Made by a program: the position numbers and the translations under genes
The notes under the pieces: model-generated
Told to the model about the DNA's origin: nothing
Databases searched by the model: none
Seen by the model: the letters and a program-made list of their open reading frames with translations, nothing else
Origin: Bacteroidaceae bacterium
GTDB taxonomy: Bacteria > Bacteroidota > Bacteroidia > Bacteroidales > Bacteroidaceae
Assembly: GCA_016284115.1 (NCBI GenBank)
Contig: JAEEOD010000363.1
Span: 1 to 8,160, forward strand
Reading direction: 5' to 3'
Length of the DNA: 8,160 nucleotides
In this document: piece by piece, positions 1 through 6,155 of the stretch
How positions within the stretch are numbered: position 1 is the stretch's first letter
Layout: the number at the start of each line of letters is the position of its first letter

Positions 1-88
1 AGTTTATCTCCGGCTCATTCTCCAGAAATATCTTGGCAATGGCCTTAGCCCAACTGCCTCCACCGAATATGGCTATCCTCTTGCTCAT
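1..88 (-). CDS. gpsA: Glycerol-3-phosphate dehydrogenase [NAD(P)+], N-terminal fragment (cut by window edge)
   Basis: Only the first 29 codons are inside the window; the gene continues past base 1. The visible start reads MSKRIAIFGGGSWAKAIAKI, a Rossmann-fold beta-strand and glycine-rich dinucleotide-binding loop (GGGSWA, residues 9-14) typical of GpsA. By family knowledge this cytoplasmic enzyme reduces dihydroxyacetone phosphate to sn-glycerol-3-phosphate, the backbone for phospholipid synthesis. The ATG at 88-86 overlaps the lysS stop codon (ATGA, 85-88), so translation is probably coupled to lysS and the two genes share one transcript. The lysS-gpsA order is familiar in Bacteroides-type genomes. 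The rest of the protein cannot be seen, so integrity is unknown. Another NAD-binding dehydrogenase is possible, but the GGGSWA-AIAK context fits GpsA best. Confidence 0.85.
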   Translation of the reverse strand, partial: MSKRIAIFGGGSWAKAIAKIFLENEPEIN

Positions 89-1815
89 CCCTCTATCTTG
101 CTCTGCCATTCAGTCACCTCAGCTACTGTCGGGTTGGTCAGTTCCAGTTTGTATTTTTTGTTCACGCCACAAATGTCCATGTGTAACTTCTGTGGGTTCA
201 CGTCTTTCATGTCGCTCACTAAGTTGTAACCAGCTTTCTGGATTACAGGCACCCAGTCTTCGCTGATGCCAAGTGCGGTATATTTATCCACACTATCCTT
301 TGGAGTCACCTTCTCGGGGCGCATCTGTGGGAAAAGCAGTACTTCCTGAATGAAGGTTTTGCCCGTCATCAGCATCACCAAGCGGTCGATACCGATACCG
401 ATACCAGATGTAGGAGGCATGCCATATTGCAATGCACGCAGGAAGTCCTGGTCAATGATCATCGCCTCGTCGTCACCCTTCGCAGCCAGTCGCATCTGCT
501 CTTTGAAGCGCTCCTCTTGGTCAATCGGGTCGTTCAGCTCAGAGTAAGCGTTAGCCAACTCCTTGCCGTTCACCATCAGTTCGAAGCGTTCAGTTAACTC
601 AGGGTTGTTGCGATGGCGCTTGCAGAGTGGAGACATCTCGATAGGATAGTCGGTGATGAAGGTAGGCTGAATGAAGGTGCCCTCACAGAACTCGCCAAAC
701 AGCTCGTCAATCAGCTTGCCCTTACCCATGGTTTCATCTACCTCCATACCCTTGCTCAGGCAGAAGGCACGAATTTCCTCTTCCGTCTTGCCTGTGCAGT
801 CGAAGCCCGTCTTTTCCTTGATGGCCTCCAAGATAGGCAATCGACGATAAGGAGCCTTGAAACTAACGATGTTACCGTCAATCTCGCGCTCTGTGGTACC
901 ATTTACGGCAATGCAGATAGTCTCGAGCAACTTCTCCGTGAAGCTCATCATCCAGTTATAGTCCTTGTACTGCACATACAGCTCCATGCAGGTAAACTCA
1001 GGGTTGTGGTTACGGTCCATACCCTCATTGCGGAAGTTCTTGCCAATCTCATACACACCCTCGAAGCCGCCCACGATGAGGCGCTTCAGGTACAGTTCAG
1101 TGGCAATGCGCATATACATGTCCAAGTCCAGAGCATTGAAATGGGTAGTAAACGGACGAGCCGATGCACCACCAGGGATAGATTGCAGGGTAGGGGTTTC
1201 CACCTCAGTATAGCCAGCGTTGTCCAAGAACTGGCGCATGGTCTTTAATACAGTGGCACGCTTCAGGAAAGTGTCCTTTACGCCCTCATTTACCACTAAA
1301 TCCACATAACGTTGACGATAGCGTAACTCTGGGTCGTCAAACTTGTCGTACGCCACACCATCCTTGTACTTCACGATTGGCAGCGGCTTGAGGCTCTTGC
1401 TGAGCAAAGTCAGTTTCTGGGCATGCACAGAAATCTCGCCCATCTGGGTGCGGAACACGAAGCCCTCTATGCCTACGAAGTCACCGATGTCCAGCAACTT
1501 CTTGAATACTACGTTATATAGGTCTTTATTTTCGTCGGGGCAGATATCATCGCGGGTAACATATACCTGGATGCGTCCCTTGGAGTCTTGCAGTTCCATG
1601 AAAGAAGCCTTGCCCATGATACGCTGGCTCATCATTCGTCCGGCAATCGATACCTGACGAGGTTCATCCTCATCCTTGAACTGCTCGCGTATGTCGGTCG
1701 AGAAGGCGTTAGTCACATATTCTGCTGCGGGATAGGGGTTGATACCCATTTTGCGAAGCTCTTCCAAGCTGTTGCGACGGATTATCTCCTGCTCGCTCAA
1801 TTCCAATACATTCAT
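85..1815 (-). CDS. lysS: Lysyl-tRNA synthetase, class II
   Basis: Charges tRNA-Lys with lysine in the cytoplasm; essential for translation. The 576-residue product has the expected order: an N-terminal OB-fold anticodon-binding domain (about 54-140), then the class II catalytic core. Motif 1 lies near 200-222 (VETPTLQSIPGGASARPF), motif 2 at 261-275 (FRNEGMDRNHNPEFT, with the conserved FRNE arginine/glutamate) and motif 3 at 471-484 (GIGIGIDRLVMLMT). The core ends near residue 500, about where the roughly 505-residue E. coli enzyme stops; an extra 75 residues follow (see findings). The ATG at 1815 gives a natural start (MNVLELSEQEIIRRN) just before the helix that precedes the OB fold. The stop overlaps the gpsA start by four bases. 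A TAAATTTG -7 box lies about 35 bases upstream. No frameshift or missing catalytic motif was seen. Confidence 0.98.
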   Translation of the reverse strand: MNVLELSEQEIIRRNSLEELRKMGINPYPAAEYVTNAFSTDIREQFKDEDEPRQVSIAGRMMSQRIMGKASFMELQDSKGRIQVYVTRDDICPDENKDLYNVVFKKLLDIGDFVGIEGFVFRTQMGEISVHAQKLTLLSKSLKPLPIVKYKDGVAYDKFDDPELRYRQRYVDLVVNEGVKDTFLKRATVLKTMRQFLDNAGYTEVETPTLQSIPGGASARPFTTHFNALDLDMYMRIATELYLKRLIVGGFEGVYEIGKNFRNEGMDRNHNPEFTCMELYVQYKDYNWMMSFTEKLLETICIAVNGTTEREIDGNIVSFKAPYRRLPILEAIKEKTGFDCTGKTEEEIRAFCLSKGMEVDETMGKGKLIDELFGEFCEGTFIQPTFITDYPIEMSPLCKRHRNNPELTERFELMVNGKELANAYSELNDPIDQEERFKEQMRLAAKGDDEAMIIDQDFLRALQYGMPPTSGIGIGIDRLVMLMTGKTFIQEVLLFPQMRPEKVTPKDSVDKYTALGISEDWVPVIQKAGYNLVSDMKDVNPQKLHMDICGVNKKYKLELTNPTVAEVTEWQSKIEG

Positions 1816-1849
1816 AAAATGTCAGTCTTTCATCTTTATAATCGGACTG

Positions 1850-1857
1850 CAAATTTA
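1850..1857 (-). promoter_or_regulatory. Candidate lysS promoter, Bacteroidota -7 box (TAAATTTG)
   Basis: On the minus strand the sequence TAAATTTG matches the TAnnTTTG -7 element of the primary sigma factor of Bacteroidota. It sits 35 bases before the lysS ATG, which would leave a leader of roughly 25-30 bases. No clear TTTG-like -33 element is visible 19-21 bases further upstream, so the call rests on one box and its position. Confidence 0.4.
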
Positions 1858-1899
1858 CAACTTTTTTTCGAGACCACCTTATTTTCGGAAGAAAATACG

Positions 1900-1907
1900 T
1901 AACTTTG
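1900..1907 (+). promoter_or_regulatory. Candidate distal promoter -7 box (TAACTTTG) for the MATE operon
   Basis: TAACTTTG matches the Bacteroidota -7 consensus TAnnTTTG. It lies about 95 bases before the MATE start codon and directly abuts the perfect palindrome at 1907-1922, placing that palindrome over the expected transcription start. No convincing -33 box is seen. Confidence 0.3.
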
Positions 1908-1922
1908 CGCAGTAAACTGCGC
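1907..1922. repeat. Perfect 7-bp-arm palindrome GCGCAGT-AA-ACTGCGC
   Basis: Arms 1907-1913 and 1916-1922 are exact reverse complements around a two-base centre. It lies in the divergent lysS/MATE intergenic region, right after a candidate -7 box. A two-base loop is too tight for a good RNA hairpin, which favours a dimeric repressor or activator site, but no regulator is known from this window. No U-tract follows, so it is not a terminator. Confidence 0.6.
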
Positions 1923-1973
1923 GAAGATACTCACGCCCGGCAAAATAGCAAGCTCTGTTGCCCTCGTTTAGCG

Positions 1974-1981
1974 TATCTTTG
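1974..1981 (+). promoter_or_regulatory. Candidate proximal promoter -7 box (TATCTTTG) for the MATE operon
   Basis: TATCTTTG fits the Bacteroidota -7 consensus and sits 20 bases before the MATE ATG at 2002, giving a short AT-rich leader (TAATTAATAACATT). The nearest TTG upstream (1958-1960) is only 13 bases away, shorter than the usual 19-21, so the upstream half is unconvincing. Confidence 0.35.
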
Positions 1982-2001
1982 TCGCTGTAATTAATAACAT
2001 T

Positions 2002-3360
2002 ATGTTGCAACAGAAAGTTCCTACCGCTTTAGGTACCGAGAAAGTAAGCAAACTGCTGATGCAGTACGCCATACCGTCCATCATAGCGATGACGGCCTCG
2101 TCACTCTACAATATGGTCGACAGCATCTTCATCGGACAAGGTGTGGGCGCAATGGCCATCTCAGGCATTGCCATCACCTTCCCCCTGATGAACATCACCG
2201 CCGCCTTCGGCTCGCTGGTGGGTGTGGGTGCCGCCACCCTTACCTCCGTCAAGCTGGGGCAAAAAGATTATGACACCGCCCGTCGCATCTTGGGTAACGT
2301 GTTCGTGCTCAACATCCTGCTGGGTGCCCTGCTCACGCTGGTGGCCCTGCCGCTGCTCACCCCCATCCTCTATTTCTTCGGGGCCAGCGACAACACCTTG
2401 CCCTATGCGCGCGACTATATGCAGATCATCCTGATAGGCAATATCATCACCCACCTCTATTTCGGCTTGAACGCCTTGCTGCGCTCGTCGGGCCACCCTG
2501 AGAAGGCCATGTATGCCACCATCGCTACGGTGCTGGTGAACACCATCCTCGACCCCATCTTCATCTTCGGCTTGGACATGGGCATTCGGGGAGCCGCCAT
2601 CGCCACCGTCATTGCCCAGACACTGTCGCTCATGTGGCAGATCAAGCTGTTCAGCAACAAGAACGAGCTGCTGCATTTCCAGCCAGGCATCTTCAAGCTG
2701 AAGAAACGCATCGTGATGGACTCGCTGGCCATCGGCCTGTCGCCCTTCCTCATGAACCTCGCTTCGTGTGTGGTGGTCATCCTCATCAACAACGCGCTGG
2801 TCACTCACGGAGGCGACTATGCCATTGGCGCTTACGGCCTTGTCAACCGCCTGGTGTTCGTAGCCATCATGGTGGTCATGGGCTTCAATCAAGGCATGCA
2901 GCCTATTGCGGGCTATAACTTCGGTGCCCACCACTACGACCGCGTGTTGCAGGTCACCAGGCTCACCATGCTGTGGGCAACAGGCGTCACTACCGTCGCC
3001 ACCCTGCTCTGCATGACCATTCCCGAACTGCTGGTGCGCATCTTCACTACCGATGAAGAGCTCATACGCATCTCCGTCAAGGCCATGCGCATCATCCTGC
3101 TGGTGTTCCCCGTGGTAGGTTTCCAGATGGTCACAGGCAATTTCTTCCAGAGCATCGGAATGGCCAGCAAAGCCATCTTCCTATCGCTCACGCGCCAGCT
3201 CATCTTCCTGCTGCCCTGTATCCTCATTCTGCCCCATTATTTTGGCGAGGACGGCGTGTGGTACAGCATGCCTATCTCAGATGCCGTAGCCACCATTGTG
3301 GCAGGCGTCATGCTTTGGCACCAGTTCCAACTATTCAAGAAACAAGTAAAGACAGCATAA
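2002..3360 (+). CDS. MATE-family multidrug/toxin extrusion transporter
   Basis: A 452-residue inner-membrane protein with about twelve hydrophobic segments in two homologous halves (roughly 15-215 and 235-440), the usual MATE length and layout. It resembles the MepA/DinF branch: an N-terminal helix with NMVDSIFIGQGVGA (37-50, including the conserved Asp40), the RSSGHPEKAM loop (161-170) after the fourth to fifth helices, LDPIFIFG (183-190) in the first half, and GFNQGMQPIAGYNFGA (294-309) plus NFFQSIG (380-386) in the second. Such proteins export cationic drugs or metabolites in exchange for Na+ or H+; the substrate cannot be told from sequence. The ATG at 2002 has an AT-rich upstream leader and yields a cytoplasmic N-terminus (GTEKVSKLLMQYAIPSI) typical of the family. 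The stop is followed after one base by the next gene, so the two are co-transcribed. Codon use is GC-rich compared with the lipoprotein downstream. Confidence 0.95.
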   Translation: MLQQKVPTALGTEKVSKLLMQYAIPSIIAMTASSLYNMVDSIFIGQGVGAMAISGIAITFPLMNITAAFGSLVGVGAATLTSVKLGQKDYDTARRILGNVFVLNILLGALLTLVALPLLTPILYFFGASDNTLPYARDYMQIILIGNIITHLYFGLNALLRSSGHPEKAMYATIATVLVNTILDPIFIFGLDMGIRGAAIATVIAQTLSLMWQIKLFSNKNELLHFQPGIFKLKKRIVMDSLAIGLSPFLMNLASCVVVILINNALVTHGGDYAIGAYGLVNRLVFVAIMVVMGFNQGMQPIAGYNFGAHHYDRVLQVTRLTMLWATGVTTVATLLCMTIPELLVRIFTTDEELIRISVKAMRIILLVFPVVGFQMVTGNFFQSIGMASKAIFLSLTRQLIFLLPCILILPHYFGEDGVWYSMPISDAVATIVAGVMLWHQFQLFKKQVKTA

Positions 3361-3361
3361 T

Positions 3362-3988
3362 ATGGAAAAGTTTGTAATCAATGTAGGCCGTCAGTTAGGC
3401 AGTGGCGGACGCGAGATATCCGCCGAGTTGGCCCGTCGCCTCGACATCTCCTATTTCGACAAGGAGTTGCTCAGCGTAGCAGCCGAGGAAAGCGGCATGA
3501 GTAAGGAGTTTTTCGAGAAAGCCGACGAGCAGGCCTCTCGCCCCATCACAGGCGGTTTGTTCGGTCTCCGTTTCCCCTTTAGTGGGCTGTCCACCTCCAG
3601 CACGATGAACTACCTCAGCAACGATGCCCTGTTTCAGTTGCAGAGCGATGCCATCCGTAAGCTGGCAGAAGAAAAGTCGTGCTTGTTCATCGGCCGTTGT
3701 GCCGACTATGTGTTACGCGACAACCCCCGTTGTGTCAACATCTTTATCTCCGCCTCGTTGCCCTTCCGCGTTGAGCGCATTTCCCGTCTGGAAGGCATCA
3801 GTACCAACAAGGCAGAAGAGATGATCAATCATGTTGAGAAGCGTCGTGCCGAGTACTACAACTACTACAGCAACAAGCGCTGGGGAGCTGCCGAGAGCTA
3901 CCACCTCTGCATCGACGCCTCCGTGTTGGGCATAGCCAAGACCACCGATTTCATCGAGCAGTTTGTCAGGGCGAAGCTGGGATTATGA
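3362..3988 (+). CDS. Cytidylate kinase-like family protein (P-loop)
   Basis: A 208-residue soluble protein matching the cytidylate-kinase-like family (Pfam Cytidylate_kin2 type) rather than housekeeping Cmk. The N-terminus FVINVGRQLGSGGREIS (4-20) is its P-loop; the usual Walker A lysine is replaced by Arg17, as far as I recall typical of the family. YFDKELL (31-37) follows the first helix. IGRCADYVLRDNPRCVNIFISA (from about 110) is the second core strand with a basic nucleotide-contact region, and RISRLEGIS with HVEKRRAEYYNYYSNKRWG (about 139-175) gives the arginine-rich lid. True substrates of the family are not firmly established, so CMP kinase activity is inference. It starts one base after the MATE stop (TAA T ATG), implying coupled expression and perhaps a functional link with export. 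About 76 bases separate it from the lipoprotein, with no clear terminator between. Confidence 0.88.
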   Translation: MEKFVINVGRQLGSGGREISAELARRLDISYFDKELLSVAAEESGMSKEFFEKADEQASRPITGGLFGLRFPFSGLSTSSTMNYLSNDALFQLQSDAIRKLAEEKSCLFIGRCADYVLRDNPRCVNIFISASLPFRVERISRLEGISTNKAEEMINHVEKRRAEYYNYYSNKRWGAAESYHLCIDASVLGIAKTTDFIEQFVRAKLGL

Positions 3989-4064
3989 TTTTTTAACAAT
4001 TTTATTCTGCAAGGTTTCTGTTTTTTGAAGTTTTTTAGAGTAGAAACAATAAAAAATACGAGCT

Positions 4065-4556
4065 ATGAAAAATACTTTTTATTTGTTAGGTTCTCTGCTC
4101 CTGACCCTTAGTCTGGGTGGATGTTCAAAAGACGAGAAAGAGCCTTATGACGATGCTTTGCAGATGCTTGTAGGCAAGTGGCACAGTTATGGTCCTATGG
4201 ATGAAATTGATGGAGGTAATCATGGCTTCACCCGTTCCGAGACCATTGAAGGCAATACTGTTACCCAAGAGATTACCATTACTTCCGACAGCCGTTTCCA
4301 CTGGCAGCTAATCTATTTCTTTCCCCAGGTATGGCGTGGCGGCGAGTTTGGCGATTATACCGACGCACATGATATAGATGGCAGGGTAGAGCTTGACGGC
4401 ACCAAGTTGTCTTTTGTGTTCGACGAGTGGTATGGTGGCGTTCCTGGTCGAGTCTTTACTTATCAGTTTGCCTCAGATGGCAAAGAGTTGATACTTACCG
4501 GTCTGTCATCAGGTTTCCAGCCCCGTTCTTATAGCTTGGTATTCCAAAGGAAATAA
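4065..4556 (+). CDS. Small lipoprotein, probably surface-exposed, lipocalin-like traits
   Basis: A 163-residue protein of unknown function. It starts with a lipoprotein signal peptide: Lys2, a hydrophobic run (5-17), and lipobox LGGC with the lipid-modified cysteine at position 20. The following SKDEKE (21-26) is the lysine/acidic type of tail that acts in Bacteroidota as a lipoprotein surface-export signal, so outer-leaflet display is likely. The mature part is rich in short beta-strand patterns. It begins with LVGKWHS (35-41), the G-x-W motif opening many lipocalin-like domains, and ends with a hydrophobic strand plus basic tail (YSLVFQRK). Such domains often bind small hydrophobic ligands, but the ligand and role here are unknown. 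ATG at 4065 is preceded by an AT-rich leader (AATAAAAAATACGAGCT) without Shine-Dalgarno. It may be read from the upstream operon or from its own promoter; I see no clear -7 box. A strong terminator follows it. Confidence 0.8.
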   Translation: MKNTFYLLGSLLLTLSLGGCSKDEKEPYDDALQMLVGKWHSYGPMDEIDGGNHGFTRSETIEGNTVTQEITITSDSRFHWQLIYFFPQVWRGGEFGDYTDAHDIDGRVELDGTKLSFVFDEWYGGVPGRVFTYQFASDGKELILTGLSSGFQPRSYSLVFQRK

Positions 4557-4582
4557 CATCATATTTCAGATAGTTGCTTAAA

Positions 4583-4620
4583 AAAGAGGAGCAGTCATTC
4601 GGCTGTTCCTCTTTATTTGT
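4583..4620 (+). terminator. Rho-independent terminator, probably bidirectional
   Basis: AAAGAGGAGCAG (4583-4594) pairs with CTGTTCCTCTTT (4603-4614) around an 8-base loop, with one G-U pair, giving a 12-bp stem. A T-rich tail (ATTTGT) follows on the plus strand and ends the lipoprotein transcript 27 bases after its stop. Read on the minus strand, the same stem runs into TTTTTTAAG, so it could also end the kinase transcript arriving from the right. Confidence 0.85.
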
Positions 4621-4636
4621 ATGTGAATTGATATAC

Positions 4637-4838
4637 TATCTGCTGTTATTCGATGCAGTATTTCCTATGGGGTGACTCTAATGCTTTCTATGGGTCGTCG
4701 CAAGGCTTGCCACGGGTGATGGGAAAGCCTCCCATGAGTCATCGCAGTATCTCCTTTACCCCCATAGCAGATACTGCGACGGGTGATGGCAGATATTGCA
4801 GCGACCCATAGCCATCATTGCGACCAGATATAGCAGGG
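4637..4838. repeat. Intergenic cluster of nested inverted and direct repeats
   Basis: This 202-base stretch lies in a 230-base gene-free gap between convergent genes. Seen directly: a 16-bp inverted pair with a small internal mismatch, CTATGGGTCGTCGCAA (4688-4703) and TTGCAGCGACCCATAG (4796-4811). Nested inside it is a perfect 11-bp pair, TCGCAGTATCT (4742-4752) and AGATACTGCGA (4769-4779), and a small hairpin ATGGGA/TCCCAT (4719-4735). A perfect 8-bp pair TATCTGCT (4637-4644) / AGCAGATA (4766-4773) overlaps it. Direct repeats are ACGGGTGATGG (4712-4722 and 4779-4789) and GCAGTATYTCCT (4655-4666 and 4744-4755). The words GCAGATA and TTGCGAC recur further to the right. No open reading frame of interest was seen. 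It could be a dispersed repeat element or an RNA structure ending the kinase transcript. Confidence 0.75.
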
Positions 4839-4850
4839 CTCGAGACCAAT

Positions 4851-6155
4851 TTAAGAGAACTCCAACTGGAAAGTGACGGGCCAGTTGTTGGTTCCAGTCT
4901 TTAGTAAGGTAATGGTGCCACCAGACAGTTTCATGATTTGGCGTGCTAAAGAGAGACCTATGCCACTACCATCTTGTTTGGTGGTGAAAAACGGCACAAA
5001 TATCTGGCGAGCCAGTTCGGAAGAAATAGCGGGACCATTGTTGCTGACATTAATAAACACATGCTCGTTTTTATCAGCATAGGCATGCGCCAAAATGCGA
5101 CCTTGATGGTTGCCTATAGCCTGCACAGCATTTTTTAGCAGATTGATTAGCAATTGACGTATCAGATTAGAATCTGCATATAGCATCAGGTCATTAGGCT
5201 CTACCTGAATATTCAGATTGATATGTTCAGGTACGATGTTCAAACTGCTTACTTGCTTCATGATTTCCTGTACATAGAATGGTTCTGGTTGAGGCTGCTG
5301 CAGTGCAGAGAACTTACGATAACTGTCAACAAACGAAATAAGTCCTGTAGATGTTTCATGTATGGCACGTATGCCATCGTATATCTCGCTGTCTTTCACA
5401 TCTTCTCGCTGCATGAATGTGTCGCTGATGGATGATATAGGGGCCATACTGTTCATGATTTCATGGGTAAGCACACGTGTGAGCTTGATCCACGAGTCAA
5501 GTTCCTTCTCGTCCAACTCGTTGTGGATATCATTCATGATGAGAATTCTCACAACTTTGCGGTCAAGTTCTGTCCGTACGCATGCAATTGACAAATCCAC
5601 CTCTCCCTTGTCCGTTTGCAAGTGCAACTGCTTCCGTTCTTTAGTTTGAATGAGCCTGAACAGGTCTGCCACATCATTACCGTATCTTTCCAACTGACGC
5701 AGATTACTCAGTATGGGCAGTCCCAGCAACTTGGCGGCAGCAGGGTTGGCCTGCATGATATTGTCATGTTCATCAATGACAATGATGCCTGTACTGACAG
5801 CAGACATAATGTGCTCATAGAACTTCTCTTGCTGTACCATCTGCTGCTTTTGTTCGTTCATCAGACAGCCGAACTGATTGATAGTGTCTTGCAGCACTTG
5901 CTCACTGGCAGAGTGGTAGGTAGTAGGTAAGCGGAAGCTGTAGTCGTTGTTGCGTATAGCTTCCAGCATCAGGTAGCATTTTTCCTTCAGTTTCTTAACT
6001 CCATAAACATAGTTCACTATGGTAAAAAGAAGTACTACAAGTCCGATTCCTGCCAATAGATACTGTCCTTTGGCAAAGCCCCAGGTTAGCAACGCCGTGC
6101 CTGCCACAAGCAATAAGGCACGCATAGCAGTAGTATTTCCCCATTTAGATGCCAT
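4851..6155 (-). CDS. Membrane-bound PAS-domain sensor histidine kinase
   Basis: A 434-residue kinase, the likely partner of the adjacent sigma-54 regulator. Two transmembrane helices (about 11-27 and 31-51) sit at the N-terminus with almost no periplasmic loop, so sensing is probably in the membrane or cytoplasm. A linker (52-110) and a PAS domain (about 113-208; GIIVIDEHDNIMQANPAAAKLLGL) follow. The phosphoacceptor is His231 in RVLTHEIMNSMAPI. The ATPase domain has an N box (INLLKNAVQAI, Asn342), an F box (FVPFFTTK, 386-393) and a G2 box (GSGIGLSLA, 396-404). The G1 box reads VSNNGPAI (370-377) instead of the usual D-x-G-x-G, with Asn where Asp is expected. The layout resembles NtrY/NtrB-like kinases that pair with sigma-54 activators. 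Its ATG (6155) lies inside the regulator gene, overlapping by 11 bases, so translation is coupled. Confidence 0.95.
   Translation of the reverse strand: MASKWGNTTAMRALLLVAGTALLTWGFAKGQYLLAGIGLVVLLFTIVNYVYGVKKLKEKCYLMLEAIRNNDYSFRLPTTYHSASEQVLQDTINQFGCLMNEQKQQMVQQEKFYEHIMSAVSTGIIVIDEHDNIMQANPAAAKLLGLPILSNLRQLERYGNDVADLFRLIQTKERKQLHLQTDKGEVDLSIACVRTELDRKVVRILIMNDIHNELDEKELDSWIKLTRVLTHEIMNSMAPISSISDTFMQREDVKDSEIYDGIRAIHETSTGLISFVDSYRKFSALQQPQPEPFYVQEIMKQVSSLNIVPEHINLNIQVEPNDLMLYADSNLIRQLLINLLKNAVQAIGNHQGRILAHAYADKNEHVFINVSNNGPAISSELARQIFVPFFTTKQDGSGIGLSLARQIMKLSGGTITLLKTGTNNWPVTFQLEFS

Noticed and set aside
613..1248. Open frame of 211 codons on the plus strand, opposite lysS
   Set aside because: It lies wholly within the lysS catalytic core on the other strand, and no recognisable motif is seen in its translation.
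1816..2001. Possible riboswitch or attenuator ahead of the MATE gene
   Set aside because: Apart from the short palindrome there is no larger conserved-looking fold and no terminator stem with a U-tract.
2161..2934. Long open frame (257 codons) on the minus strand, opposite the MATE gene
   Set aside because: It mirrors the GC-rich codon use of the MATE gene. Its translation is rich in His, Asp, Gln and Gly with no domain, and the sense frame is clearly the real protein.
3989..4064. Possible terminator or promoter between the kinase-like gene and the lipoprotein
   Set aside because: There are T-runs, and GTTTCT and AGAAAC form a weak inverted pair, but the loop is long and T-rich and no convincing stem or TAnnTTTG box appears.
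4637..4838. Possible CRISPR array
   Set aside because: The repeats are short, irregularly spaced, in both orientations and partly nested, with no constant repeat/spacer period and no cas genes nearby.
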